Assembly (NCBI GenBank): GCA_947177185.1
Contig: CAMWTJ010000015.1
Coordinates: 1 to 37,928 of the forward strand
From: an uncultured Porphyromonadaceae bacterium
Lineage (GTDB): Bacteria > Bacteroidota > Bacteroidia > Bacteroidales > Muribaculaceae
Direction: 5' to 3'
Length of the DNA stretch: 37,928 nucleotides
Positions 1 through 8,561 of this stretch are shown here, piece after piece. Numbering within the stretch: the stretch's first letter is position 1; the number at the start of each line of letters is the position of its first letter. The notes under the pieces are model-generated. The model was not told the origin of the DNA and did not search any database. It saw nothing but the letters and a program-made list of their open reading frames with translations. The translations under genes were made by a program, and so were the position numbers.

Positions 1-66
1 CGTGCCTGGACGGGGCGGCGGGCACGGGGGGTGCTTAGAGGGGCTTGAGACGCGGGGTTATTTTAA

Positions 67-1086
67 TCATGGGGCGGTGGCTTGGGGTTTGGGGCGGGGC
101 TGCAGCGGGGCGAGCAGTATGCGCGAGATGGCGCGGCGCACGGGGTCGATGAGTGAGGCCGCGGCGTAGATGCCTGCTGAGGCGGCCACGATGGCCAGAG
201 TGTATTGCGTGAGGCTCAGTGTGGCCCAGAGATGGCGGTAGAAGGGTGCGAGCACGTTGCCCCACAGGGCGGGGCACATGTGCAGGAGATAGACGGCAAA
301 CGCCGAGCTCGCTATGGTGTTGACGGCCCGCGAGCGCAGGCTGAACGTGAGGAAGAGGCAGAAGAAGCTGACGGACGCGGCCAGCACCGGGGGCGAGTTG
401 TAGGCGAAGGCCTTGAAGGGGGCTATGTAGAGGGCCGTCACGAAGGTGACGGCTGTGGAGGCCACGTAGGCCGCGGCCGCTACGCCCGGGCGTATGGAGG
501 CCAGGGGCACGTGGAGGCGTATGTAGCGCGCTATGGCGTAGACCAGCATGAGGTGGGCCGGCGAGTAGCCGCGCTCGGCGAAGGCGGCGTCGTGGTACCA
601 GCCCCACCAAAGGCTGTAGGCCGTGAGGAGCGACAGCGTCACGAGGTATGTGCGGCGCGGCAGGGCGTCGAGGCCGGCGTTGAGTATCGGACTGGCCAGC
701 ATGAGCATGAAGTAGCACCGCACGTACCAGTAGGGACCGCGCGTGAGCACCATGAAGTGGTCGGCAAGCGTGTCGGCCGAGTAGAGCTGCGGCAGGAAGG
801 CCGTGGTGGCCAGATACGTGCCCACGGAATAGAACAAGCACTGGAAGAGGAACGCCGCCGCGGTGTGCGCGCGCAGGCGTATGCCGAAGTAGCCCGAAAT
901 CATGGTGAAGCAGTTGACGCCGATGATTACTATCGACTCCACGGCGAGCTGCCATGCGTCGGGGGCTGTGAGCGCGGCTGTGTCGCCGCGCAGTGCGGGG
1001 AGGCTGAGTGCGGCTCCGTCGGCGTGTACGATGAGCACCATGAACATGCTGACGATGCGCAGGAGTTCGATGTTGGATTCTCTCAT
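67..1086 (-). CDS. Acyltransferase family 3 (OafA/YrhL-like) membrane protein
   Basis: This 339-residue protein has about ten hydrophobic segments and begins with the N-terminal signature of membrane acyltransferase family 3. The first membrane helix carries the R-x10-H arrangement (R10, H21) that holds the essential His in this family. Such proteins usually transfer acetyl or other acyl groups to surface polysaccharides or lipids across the inner membrane. The substrate cannot be told from the sequence. The start follows the sufS stop by 48 bp on the same strand, so it may be read through from the suf operon, although no functional link to iron-sulfur assembly is known. The family call is strong; the role is unknown. 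Confidence 0.85.
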   Translation of the reverse strand: MRESNIELLRIVSMFMVLIVHADGAALSLPALRGDTAALTAPDAWQLAVESIVIIGVNCFTMISGYFGIRLRAHTAAAFLFQCLFYSVGTYLATTAFLPQLYSADTLADHFMVLTRGPYWYVRCYFMLMLASPILNAGLDALPRRTYLVTLSLLTAYSLWWGWYHDAAFAERGYSPAHLMLVYAIARYIRLHVPLASIRPGVAAAAYVASTAVTFVTALYIAPFKAFAYNSPPVLAASVSFFCLFLTFSLRSRAVNTIASSAFAVYLLHMCPALWGNVLAPFYRHLWATLSLTQYTLAIVAASAGIYAAASLIDPVRRAISRILLAPLQPRPKPQATAP

Positions 1087-1134
1087 GCTGAGCGTGGGGG
1101 GGAGTGGGTGGTGTGATGAATGGTCGGCGGGGGG

Positions 1135-2358
1135 TCAGAGGCGGAGCATGCGGCGTATGCGCGCGAGGGCGCCGACGAAGGCGTCGGCTTCGGCTTCGGT
1201 GTTGTAGGCGGCGAACGATGCGCGCACCACGCCCGTGACTCCGAGCACGTGCATGAGCGGCTGGGCGCAGTGGTGGCCCGTGCGCACGGCTATGCCCATC
1301 TGGTCGAGCAGCAGGCCTATGTCGTAGGCCGACGCGCGCGGGCCCATGAGGAAGCTGATGATGGCGCATTTGCCGGGAGCGTCGCCGTAGAGCTGTATGC
1401 CGGGCATGTCGAGTATGGCGTCGGTGGCGCGGCGCAGCAGCATGTGCTCGTGGTCGGCTATGGCCTGCAGGCCGGTGCGTGTGAGCCACTGTATGGTGGT
1501 GTGCAGCGCCGCGAGTCCGATGAAGTCGGGAGTGCCGGCCTCGAACTTGAAGGGCAGGTCGGCCCATGTGGAGCGCTCTATGTCCACGTGAGCTATCATT
1601 TCGCCTCCGCCCTGGTACGGCGGCATCTTTTCGAGCAGCTCGCGGCGTCCGTACAGCACGCCTACGCCCGTGGGGCCGTACATCTTGTGGGCCGAGAAGG
1701 CCACGAAATCGGCGTCCCATGCCTGCACGTCGACACTCTGGTGGGCTATGGCCTGGGCTGCGTCGACGAGCGCCACCGCACCGGCGGCGTGGGCCATGTC
1801 GACGATGCGGCGCACGGGGTTGACGGTGCCGAGCACGTTGCTGACGGCCGTGAAGGCCACGATGCGTGTGCGCTCGCCTATCATGCCGGCCAGGGCGTCG
1901 AGATCGAGCGTGGAGAGGTCGGCGGCCAGGGGCACCGCGCGCAGCCGCAGGCCGTGGCGCTGCGCGGCGAGCTGCCAGGGCACGATGTTGCTGTGGTGTT
2001 CCATGACCGTGATCACGATTTCGTCGCCGGGAGAGAGCAGGCTGCAGTAGCTCGCCGCCACGAGGTTGATGGCTTCGGTGGTGCCGCGCGTGAAGATGAT
2101 TTCTTCGGCCGAGGGAGCGTTGATGAAGTCGCGCACGGCGCGGCGTGTGGCTTCCATGGCGTCGGTGGCCTCCTGCGAGAGGGTGTGCACGCCGCGGTGC
2201 ACGTTGGCCTTGCGGTGGTAGTAGGCGTCGGTTATGGCGTCCACTACTTCGCGCGGCGTCTGTGTGGTGGCGGTGTTGTCGAGATATATGAGCGGAGCGT
2301 CGCCGATGTTGCGTGCGAGGGCGGGGAATTGTGCGCGTATGGCGTCGATGTCGGTCAT
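1135..2358 (-). CDS. sufS: Cysteine desulfurase SufS
   Basis: SufS is a PLP enzyme that removes sulfur from L-cysteine as an enzyme-bound persulfide for iron-sulfur cluster assembly on SufBCD. The 407-residue protein has the PLP-binding lysine in FSAHKMYGPTGVG (K225) and the catalytic cysteine in RTGHHCAQP (C364). These positions are almost the same as in E. coli SufS. I chose the ATG at 2358 (MTDIDAIRAQF), 13 bp after the sufD stop. An in-frame ATG at 2412 would lie inside sufD and add a low-complexity Pro/His stretch. It is the last suf gene in the order B-C-D-S. No sufE or sufU sulfur-transfer gene is present in the window. Confidence 0.96.
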   Translation of the reverse strand: MTDIDAIRAQFPALARNIGDAPLIYLDNTATTQTPREVVDAITDAYYHRKANVHRGVHTLSQEATDAMEATRRAVRDFINAPSAEEIIFTRGTTEAINLVAASYCSLLSPGDEIVITVMEHHSNIVPWQLAAQRHGLRLRAVPLAADLSTLDLDALAGMIGERTRIVAFTAVSNVLGTVNPVRRIVDMAHAAGAVALVDAAQAIAHQSVDVQAWDADFVAFSAHKMYGPTGVGVLYGRRELLEKMPPYQGGGEMIAHVDIERSTWADLPFKFEAGTPDFIGLAALHTTIQWLTRTGLQAIADHEHMLLRRATDAILDMPGIQLYGDAPGKCAIISFLMGPRASAYDIGLLLDQMGIAVRTGHHCAQPLMHVLGVTGVVRASFAAYNTEAEADAFVGALARIRRMLRL

Positions 2359-2371
2359 GGCGTGGGGAGTG

Positions 2372-3766
2372 TTAAGGCTGTGTGGAAGGTGCGGGGGCGC
2401 ATGCGGCGGCACAGTCGCCGCATGCCGTCTGCTGGCCGTTGAGGCGGCGTTCGACGAGCATGCGCAGGCGGTCGCGCAGCGATGGTATGGCTATGGTGTC
2501 GACCACGTCGGCCATGAAAGCCTGCATGAGCATCATGCGTGCCTGGGCCTGCGGTATGCCGCGCGAGCGCATGTAGAACATGGCCGCCTGGTCCAGCTGC
2601 CCTGTGGTGGCTCCGTGGCCGCATTTCACCTCGTCGCAGTATATCTCGAGCTGTGGCTCGGTGTGCATGGTGGCCTGCTCGCTGGCGAGGAGGTTGCGGT
2701 TGGTCTGATAGGCTTCGGTGAAGGCGGCGTCCTGGTCGACGCGTATCAGGCCGCGGAAGGCGCCCGATGCGGAGCCGTCGAGTATGTACTTGAAGAGCTG
2801 GCTGCTGGTGCAGTGCGGCGCGTGGTGGTGTATGAAGGTGTTGTTGTCGGTGTGCTGCGTGCCGGAAGCGATGGCCATGCCCGCTATGCGCGCTTGCGCT
2901 CCGGGGTGGTCGAGGTGCACGGTGTAGCTGTTGCGCGTGCGGCCGCCGGAGAGGGTGGAGCCGTTGATGTCGAGCGTGGCGTCGGCACCCACGGAGGCGT
3001 GCAGCGATGCCACGCGGGAGGTGTCGGGGTTGCTTTCCTCAAGGTGGCAGTAGTCGAGGCGCGCGCCGTTGCCGAGGAATATCTCGGTGACCTCGGATGC
3101 GAGGCACGCTATGCCGCGGCTCTGCGTGTGGTCGCACACGAGCAGGCTGGCGCTGGCGCCCGGCTCGAGCACTATGAGCACGCGGCGTGCGGCGAGGGTG
3201 GGTATGCCGGCGTTGAAGATGTTGACCAGCTGCAGGGGCTTGGTGCACACGGTGCCGGCGCTGACGTGCAGCAGCACGCCGTCCTGGGCGAGCAGGGAGT
3301 TGAGGAGTGTGGCCGTGTCGGCGCCTTCGTCGGCGTCGGCGAGGCGTCCGAGATAGCCTGCCACGAGTCCGGGCATGGTCTTTTCGGCCTCGGAGAAGCT
3401 GGTGAGCGTGACTCCGGCGGGCATGTTGCGCACGAGGGTGTCGGTGGGGCGGAATTCGTCGCCGGCCACCACGGCCATGAGTGTGCTTATGTTGGGTATG
3501 TCGCAGCGCAGCGATGCGGCTATGTCGACGGGTGCGGGCACGCGCATGATGTTGATGCCGAAGTCGGGCGCGAAGATGGCGTCGATGTCGGTGCGCGCAT
3601 AGCCTTCGTCGGCCTTGCGCGGCAGGCGTGCGGGTGGCTCGAGGCGCAGGCGCGCGCGGCTGCGGAGCGCGCGCATCGGCGCCGCGGAGTGTGCGTCGAT
3701 GGCCTCGCGGTGCGCGTCGTGCAGCTCGAGATACTGCTGCAGTGCGTTATTGCTGCTGTTCATCAT
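2372..3766 (-). CDS. sufD: Fe-S cluster assembly protein SufD
   Basis: SufD pairs with SufB in the SufBC2D scaffold that builds iron-sulfur clusters in the cytoplasm. The 464-residue protein has the C-terminal beta-helix core of the family, with segments such as HHAPHCTSSQLFKYILDG and the conserved stretch KCGHGATTGQLDQAAMFYMRSRG. The start overlaps the end of sufC by 20 bp, which suggests translational coupling. The C-terminus ends in a small cysteine-rich tail (C449, C452, C456) after the last core helix, a feature absent from E. coli SufD. I suspect related bacteria share it but cannot check. Identity is supported by both sequence and position in the operon. Confidence 0.94.
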   Translation of the reverse strand: MMNSSNNALQQYLELHDAHREAIDAHSAAPMRALRSRARLRLEPPARLPRKADEGYARTDIDAIFAPDFGINIMRVPAPVDIAASLRCDIPNISTLMAVVAGDEFRPTDTLVRNMPAGVTLTSFSEAEKTMPGLVAGYLGRLADADEGADTATLLNSLLAQDGVLLHVSAGTVCTKPLQLVNIFNAGIPTLAARRVLIVLEPGASASLLVCDHTQSRGIACLASEVTEIFLGNGARLDYCHLEESNPDTSRVASLHASVGADATLDINGSTLSGGRTRNSYTVHLDHPGAQARIAGMAIASGTQHTDNNTFIHHHAPHCTSSQLFKYILDGSASGAFRGLIRVDQDAAFTEAYQTNRNLLASEQATMHTEPQLEIYCDEVKCGHGATTGQLDQAAMFYMRSRGIPQAQARMMLMQAFMADVVDTIAIPSLRDRLRMLVERRLNGQQTACGDCAAACAPAPSTQP

Positions 3767-4529
3767 TGTCTACTTGCTGTTTTATCCAGTCGTAGCCTTT
3801 CTCTTCGAGCTCGAGGGCGAGTTCAGGGCCTCCGCTGTGCACGATGCGTCCTTTGTAGAGTATGTGCACGAAGTCGGGGCGTATGTAGTCGAGCAGGCGC
3901 TGGTAGTGTGTAATGACGATGGTGGCGTTGTGCTGCGTCTTGAGCTTGTTGACGCCTGAGGCCACGATGCGCAGGGCGTCGATGTCGAGCCCGGAGTCGG
4001 TTTCGTCGAGTATGCTGAGGCGCGGCTCGAGCATGGCCATCTGGAATATCTCGTTTCGCTTTTTCTCGCCGCCGGAGAAGCCTTCGTTGACGGAGCGCGA
4101 CGCGAGTTTGTTGTCGAGCTCCACGACGGCGCGCTTGTTGCGCATGAGCTTGAGGAAGTCGCTGGCGCTCAGCGGCGGCTCGCCGAGGTATTCGCGCTTG
4201 GCGTTGACGGCGGCGCGCATGAAGTTGACCATCGACACTCCCGGAATCTCCACGGGATACTGGAACGACAGAAACAGCCCTTCGTGCGAGCGGTTTTCGG
4301 GCGCGAGCGCGAGCAGGTCGACGCCGTGGAAGGTGGCCGAGCCGGCGGTGACGGTGTAGCGCGGGTCGCCGGCGAGCACTCCGCTGAGTGTGCTTTTGCC
4401 GGAGCCGTTGGGGCCCATGATGGCGTGCACCTCGCCGGGGTGTATTTCCAGGTCGATGCCTTTCAGAATCTCGCGTCCGTCGATGGCGGCGTGCAGGTCG
4501 GTTACTTTTAGCAGTATGTCTTGTTGCAT
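3747..4529 (-). CDS. sufC: Fe-S cluster assembly ATPase SufC
   Basis: SufC is the ABC-type ATPase subunit of the SufBC2D scaffold. The 260-residue protein has a Walker A motif GPNGSGKST (about residues 39-47), the ABC signature FSGGEKKRNEI, and a Walker B in LSILDETDSGLD, which is the form typical of SufC. I chose the ATG at 4529 (MQQDILLKVTDL), 25 bp after the sufB stop. The longer reading frame, which starts at 4574 inside sufB, adds 15 residues with no family similarity. The gene overlaps sufD by 20 bp. Confidence 0.96.
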   Translation of the reverse strand: MQQDILLKVTDLHAAIDGREILKGIDLEIHPGEVHAIMGPNGSGKSTLSGVLAGDPRYTVTAGSATFHGVDLLALAPENRSHEGLFLSFQYPVEIPGVSMVNFMRAAVNAKREYLGEPPLSASDFLKLMRNKRAVVELDNKLASRSVNEGFSGGEKKRNEIFQMAMLEPRLSILDETDSGLDIDALRIVASGVNKLKTQHNATIVITHYQRLLDYIRPDFVHILYKGRIVHSGGPELALELEEKGYDWIKQQVDNDEQQQ

Positions 4530-4554
4530 GGGATGGTGTGGTTTGCGGTGGTTG

Positions 4555-6030
4555 TTATCCGACAGAGCCTTCAAGTGTGATTGAGAGCAGCTTCTGCGCT
4601 TCGACGGCGAATTCCATCGGTAGTTTGTTCATTACTTCTTTGGCGTAGCCGTTGACTATGAGTCCTACGGCCTGTTCGGTGGGTATGCCGCGCTGGTTGC
4701 AGTAGAAGAGCTGTTGCTCGGATATTTTGCTTGTGGTGGCTTCGTGCTCCACTACGGCGGTGGGGTTGAGCACGTCGACATAGGGGAAGGTGTGCGCGCC
4801 GCAGCGGTCGCCGAGCAGCAGCGAGTCGCACTGCGTGTAGTTTCGGGCGCCTTCGGCGCCGGGCGCCACCTTCACGAGCCCGCGGTAGCTGTTCTGGCTG
4901 CGTCCTGCGCTGATGCCCTTGCTGACTATCGTGGAGCGGGTGTTCCGGCCTATGTGTATCATTTTTGTGCCGGTGTCGGCCTGCTGGCGGTTGTTGGTGA
5001 CGGCCACGGAGTAGAACTCGCCCGTGGAGTTGTCGCCGCGGAGTATGCAGCCGGGGTATTTCCATGTGATGGCCGAGCCGGTTTCGACCTGCGTCCACGA
5101 GAGTTTCGACGCGTAGCCGCGGCAGAGGCCGCGTTTGGTCACGAAGTTGTAGACGCCTCCGCGCCCTTCGGCATCGCCGGCATACCAGTTCTGCACGGTG
5201 CTGTATTTTACCTCGGCGCGGTCTTCGACTATGATTTCCACGATGGCCGCGTGCAGCTGGTTTTCGTCGCGCATGGGCGCGGTGCATCCTTCGAGGTAGC
5301 TCACGTAGCTGTCGTCGTCGGCCACGATGAGCGTGCGCTCGAACTGGCCCGTGCCTGCGGCGTTGATTCGGAAGTATGTGCTGAGCTCCATGGGGCAGCG
5401 CACGCCTTTGGGTATGTAGACGAACGAGCCGTCGGAGAACACGGCGGAGTTGAGCGCGGCGAAAAAGTTGTCGCGGTAGCTTACCACCGAGCCGAGATAG
5501 CGGCGCACCAGGTCGGGATAGTCTTTGACGGCCTCGCTGAAGGAGCAGAATATGATGCCTTTTTCGGCGAGCGCCTCGCGGTGTGTGGTCTTGACGCTCA
5601 CGGAGTCCATCACGGCGTCGACGGCCATGCCCGCCAGGGCTTTCTGCTCCTGCAGGGGTATGCCGAGGCGGTTGAAGGTGTCGAGTATCTGCGGGTCCAC
5701 TTCGTCGAGGCTTTCGGGGCGCTTGGCGGCGCTTGGCGCGGCGTAGTAGCTGATGGCCTGATAGTCGATGGGCGGGATGTCGAGGTGTGCCCACTGCGGC
5801 ATTTCGAGCGTGAGCCAGTAGCGGTAGGCCTTGAGGCGGAAGTCGAGCAGCCACTCGGGCTCGTCTTTGAGCCTGGAGATGGTGCGCACGACGTCTTCGC
5901 TGAGCCCTCGCTCTATGCGGTGTGTGTCGATGTCGCTGACGAATCCGTATTTGTATTCGCCTTGTGTGGCGTCGCGGATTATGTCGTCGGACGCGTTCTG
6001 TTCGCTTATGTTTTTGTCCGTTTGGTCCAT
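4555..6030 (-). CDS. sufB: Fe-S cluster assembly protein SufB
   Basis: SufB is the main scaffold subunit on which new iron-sulfur clusters form. The 491-residue protein carries the family core, including [38 protein letters not shown] and [18 protein letters not shown] near the C-terminus. I chose the ATG at 6030 ([12 protein letters not shown]) because a purine-rich GGAG lies a few bases upstream, one of the few plausible Shine-Dalgarno sites in the window. In-frame ATGs at 6060 and 6072 would add 10-14 residues. It is the first gene of sufBCDS. I found no TAnnTTTG box upstream, so its promoter is unresolved. Confidence 0.97.
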   Translation of the reverse strand: MDQTDKNISEQNASDDIIRDATQGEYKYGFVSDIDTHRIERGLSEDVVRTISRLKDEPEWLLDFRLKAYRYWLTLEMPQWAHLDIPPIDYQAISYYAAPSAAKRPESLDEVDPQILDTFNRLGIPLQEQKALAGMAVDAVMDSVSVKTTHREALAEKGIIFCSFSEAVKDYPDLVRRYLGSVVSYRDNFFAALNSAVFSDGSFVYIPKGVRCPMELSTYFRINAAGTGQFERTLIVADDDSYVSYLEGCTAPMRDENQLHAAIVEIIVEDRAEVKYSTVQNWYAGDAEGRGGVYNFVTKRGLCRGYASKLSWTQVETGSAITWKYPGCILRGDNSTGEFYSVAVTNNRQQADTGTKMIHIGRNTRSTIVSKGISAGRSQNSYRGLVKVAPGAEGARNYTQCDSLLLGDRCGAHTFPYVDVLNPTAVVEHEATTSKISEQQLFYCNQRGIPTEQAVGLIVNGYAKEVMNKLPMEFAVEAQKLLSITLEGSVG

Positions 6031-6091
6031 GAACTCCGTTTTTGTGGTTGTGGCGTGCATTGTATAGAACAACGCAGGCGGGGTGTTTGTG

Positions 6092-6121
6092 CGGGCAGAC
6101 CCCGCGGAGGGGGCCTGCCCG
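6092..6121 (-). terminator. GC-rich hairpin between the secreted repeat protein gene and sufB
   Basis: Seven bases (6092-6098) pair with 6115-6121, followed inward by one mismatch and four more G-C pairs around a six-base loop. It begins 5 bp after the stop of the gene ending at 6127, which fits a terminator, but no T-run follows on the minus strand. It could instead be an mRNA 3' stabiliser. Confidence 0.45.
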
Positions 6122-6126
6122 GCTGG

Positions 6127-7995
6127 TTATCGTACGATTACCTTGCGCACGGTGCCGTCGGAGTAGCGCACTATGTTGACGCCTTTGACGGGTGCATCCA
6201 CGCGCACGCCGTCGGCGGTGTAGCGTGCGGTTTCGGTGGCGGTGTCGGCGGCCGCGTCGCTTATGCCGCTGCCGTCGCGTGCCACAGTCACCTGTGTGTC
6301 GGCCTCGACGGTGAAGGCGACAGCGCCGTCGGCGCCGGGCGTCAGCTCCTGTCCGCCGACGGATATTTTCCAGCCTTCGGCCTGGGGAAGGATGCTGATT
6401 TCGGTGCCGTGGAGGGCCCGGAACGTGGAGTGTGCGGCGGCGGGCACTACGGGCTGCAGACGGTCGCGTGTGATGCTTACGGCGGCTTCGGGGTCGTCGG
6501 TGCCGTCGATGTCGATGCTTACGTCGTAGCGGGCGGGGGCTTCGCCGTAGTAGACTTTGAGCACGTCGGCCTCTCCGAAGGTCACGTTGTAGTTGTAGCT
6601 GCCGGTGAATTCAGGCTCCATGGCTTCGTCGTTGAGGTAGACGTGTGCCTCGACGGGTGCTCCCGTGGCGGCGCGGAAGGGGTTGTCGCGCGAGAAGAAG
6701 GGTATGGTGTGGTAGCCGTCGGCGAGGTCGGCCACGGGCGCGGAACCGTCGGCGCGCGTGAAGGCGAAATAGCCTTCGGCGAGGGCCATGCCGTGGAGGT
6801 AGAGGACGGCTGTTTGGTCGCGCGTGATGGCGGCGGTGCGTATGGTCACAATGTCGTCGTCGTACAGCGGCGAGAGGTCAATGACGGGCTGCTGGAGATC
6901 TTCCACGCTGAGGTGTTCGGTGGTGCCTCCGTTGGTGAACGATGCCGACTCCACGTAGAAGCCTTCGCAGGCCACGAGCGCCATGCGAGGGGTGTTGCGT
7001 GTGATGGACACGCTGTTGAGGCCGGCTTTCAGGGGCACTACCACGTTGTTGTAGCGGTAGCCGTTGTAGAGGGTCACGCGCGAGGGGTCGTCGATGTCGA
7101 CGGTGACGTTGAACACGGCATACTGGCGCACGGACACGGCCAGCTCCACGTTGTCGGTGACGAGTATGGTGGTGGGGTTGGCGAAGGCGGCGGCCACGCC
7201 GTTGATGCGGAATTCGAGCACCTCGTAGTCGCGGGTGTTGCCTGTGATTTTGAGCTCGCTGCCGGCCTTGACGGTGAATCCCGGCTCAAGATATCCGAAG
7301 ACGGGTTTGCCGTCCACGTCCACGGCCGTGATGAAGTCCTCGGCGCCGTTGCCTGTGAGGGCGAACGTGACGGAGTAGTCCACGTCGGGATACTGCGAGG
7401 TCACGCTGATGGCGTCGCCGTCGGCAATATCCACCGTGTAGCTGTAGGAGGCGGGCAGGGCCACGCCGTTTTTCTCGACTTTATAGAAATCCTTGCCCGT
7501 GGGTGTGAGGCGGATGGTCTTTTCCTGCTCGGGGTTGAATTTCACGCTGTTGAGGCCGTTCTGCAGGGCCACGGTGGTTTCCGTGGCGGGGAACACGGCT
7601 GTCACGGCCTCGGCATTGTCGACGGTGAGGGCGAGTGTGGCCGTGCGCAGGTCGCCGGCGGGAGCCGACACCACTACGTATGTGTCGCCGTAGTCGCTGT
7701 AGACGTTGATGATGGAGAACTGGCGGCCGTCTTCGGCGTAGATGGACATGTCGTATTTATAGTCGCCGTTTGTTTCGGTCACCGACACGAGCATGTTGCC
7801 CGGGGTGGCGGCCACGGTGACGTAGCTGCCGGAGTTGACGTCGAGAGTGTTGAGTCCGGCTTTGATGCCCGTCTGCACCACGTCGTCGACGGATATTTCC
7901 ACGCGCGCGGGGTCGTCGATGTCGAGGCGCACGTCGACGGCCAATGCCGTGAGTGTCAGCAGAGAAAATGTGAGGAGGGTAAGGAGTTTCTTCAT
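6127..7995 (-). CDS. Secreted beta-repeat protein with Por-like C-terminal tail
   Basis: I do not recognise a named family for this 622-residue protein. It has a clear signal peptide (MKKLLTLLTFSLLTLTALA). The mature region holds about four related beta-rich modules of roughly 60 residues, at about 22-77, 121-178, 296-355 and 491-550. At least three share an opening like VDIDDPARV, and the first three have a later GLNS/GLNT motif. The last 35 residues (588-622, with GVRVDAPVKGVNIVRYSDGT) resemble a C-terminal tail seen on many secreted proteins of Prevotella and Muribaculaceae, reminiscent of type IX sorting domains. A promoter lies just upstream, so it is transcribed separately from cvpA. 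Export is likely; function is unknown. Confidence 0.8.
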   Translation of the reverse strand: MKKLLTLLTFSLLTLTALAVDVRLDIDDPARVEISVDDVVQTGIKAGLNTLDVNSGSYVTVAATPGNMLVSVTETNGDYKYDMSIYAEDGRQFSIINVYSDYGDTYVVVSAPAGDLRTATLALTVDNAEAVTAVFPATETTVALQNGLNSVKFNPEQEKTIRLTPTGKDFYKVEKNGVALPASYSYTVDIADGDAISVTSQYPDVDYSVTFALTGNGAEDFITAVDVDGKPVFGYLEPGFTVKAGSELKITGNTRDYEVLEFRINGVAAAFANPTTILVTDNVELAVSVRQYAVFNVTVDIDDPSRVTLYNGYRYNNVVVPLKAGLNSVSITRNTPRMALVACEGFYVESASFTNGGTTEHLSVEDLQQPVIDLSPLYDDDIVTIRTAAITRDQTAVLYLHGMALAEGYFAFTRADGSAPVADLADGYHTIPFFSRDNPFRAATGAPVEAHVYLNDEAMEPEFTGSYNYNVTFGEADVLKVYYGEAPARYDVSIDIDGTDDPEAAVSITRDRLQPVVPAAAHSTFRALHGTEISILPQAEGWKISVGGQELTPGADGAVAFTVEADTQVTVARDGSGISDAAADTATETARYTADGVRVDAPVKGVNIVRYSDGTVRKVIVR

Positions 7996-8034
7996 TTGAT
8001 GAGTTTATTGAGTTTATATGGTGTTTTTATGCTG

Positions 8035-8066
8035 CAAAGTTATCGCAATTATGGCTTTTGTGCAAG
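8035..8066 (-). promoter_or_regulatory. Bacteroidetes-type promoter for the secreted repeat protein gene
   Basis: On the minus strand a TAACTTTG box (8035-8042) exactly matches the -7 consensus TAnnTTTG. Twenty bases upstream lies CTTG (8063-8066), one base off the -33 consensus TTTG. The -7 box is about 39 bp from the ATG at 7995. The -33 box falls within the last codons of the upstream cvpA-like gene. Confidence 0.65.
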
Positions 8067-8561
8067 AGGAAAGACGGTTTTGGCAGCCTGGCTGTGCTGC
8101 ATCACGTAGCCGCACACGGCGGGTGCTATGGCCATCAGGCGCGCCCGCTCGGGGTGGCGGCGCGTGTCGGTGATGTCGCTCGCGGGCGCCACGGCGGCCC
8201 ACAGGTTGAGCATCACGCTGAGGATGAGCATCCACAGACACAGCTTGAAGGCCGCTCCGGCTATGCGGTCGAGCAGGCCCAGATGCACGGCGCCTACGGC
8301 TCCGCGCAGCACTCGGGCTGCCAGCAGCACCACCGTGTAGGCCACGATGAATGTGAGCGCGTAGCACAGCGCCGTGTCGGTGGCAGGCGCGTCGGCGCTG
8401 CCGCATATCCACACCACCACCTGCGGAGCGAGCATGCGGCACGCCATGATGGCGCCCACGACGGCGAGAATCTGTCCCACCTGGCCTATGAGGCCTTTGC
8501 GGAATCCGAGCACTGCCGCCACTGCGGCGAGAATAATCACGAAGATGGTGAAGGGGCTCAT
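8049..8561 (-). CDS. CvpA family membrane protein
   Basis: This 170-residue protein has four predicted membrane helices and the N-terminal pattern of the CvpA family, including the stretch LGFRKGLIGQVGQILAVVGA (about residues 19-38). CvpA was named for a role in colicin V production in E. coli; later work ties it to envelope stress tolerance, but its molecular activity is unclear. Its start overlaps the stop of the calcium ATPase gene by 4 bp (ATGA), so the two are probably translated together. Family membership is likely; the function here is not known. Confidence 0.85.
   Translation of the reverse strand: MSPFTIFVIILAAVAAVLGFRKGLIGQVGQILAVVGAIMACRMLAPQVVVWICGSADAPATDTALCYALTFIVAYTVVLLAARVLRGAVGAVHLGLLDRIAGAAFKLCLWMLILSVMLNLWAAVAPASDITDTRRHPERARLMAIAPAVCGYVMQHSQAAKTVFPLAQKP

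Noticed and set aside
1-66. Six-base inverted repeat CGTGCC/GGCACG at the left edge
   Set aside because: Too short, and the window edge cuts the context, so it cannot be told from chance.
35-1720. Arg/His-rich minus-strand frame of 561 codons across the first acyltransferase and sufS
   Set aside because: It spans two well-supported genes in another frame and has the Arg-, His- and Pro-heavy makeup of a shifted GC-rich frame.
4714-8109. An uninterrupted 1131-codon open frame on the plus strand
   Set aside because: It runs antisense across sufB, an intergenic hairpin and the secreted repeat protein. Its composition (rich in Gly, Val, Ala, His) is what a GC-rich gene gives in the opposite frame, and it resembles no family.
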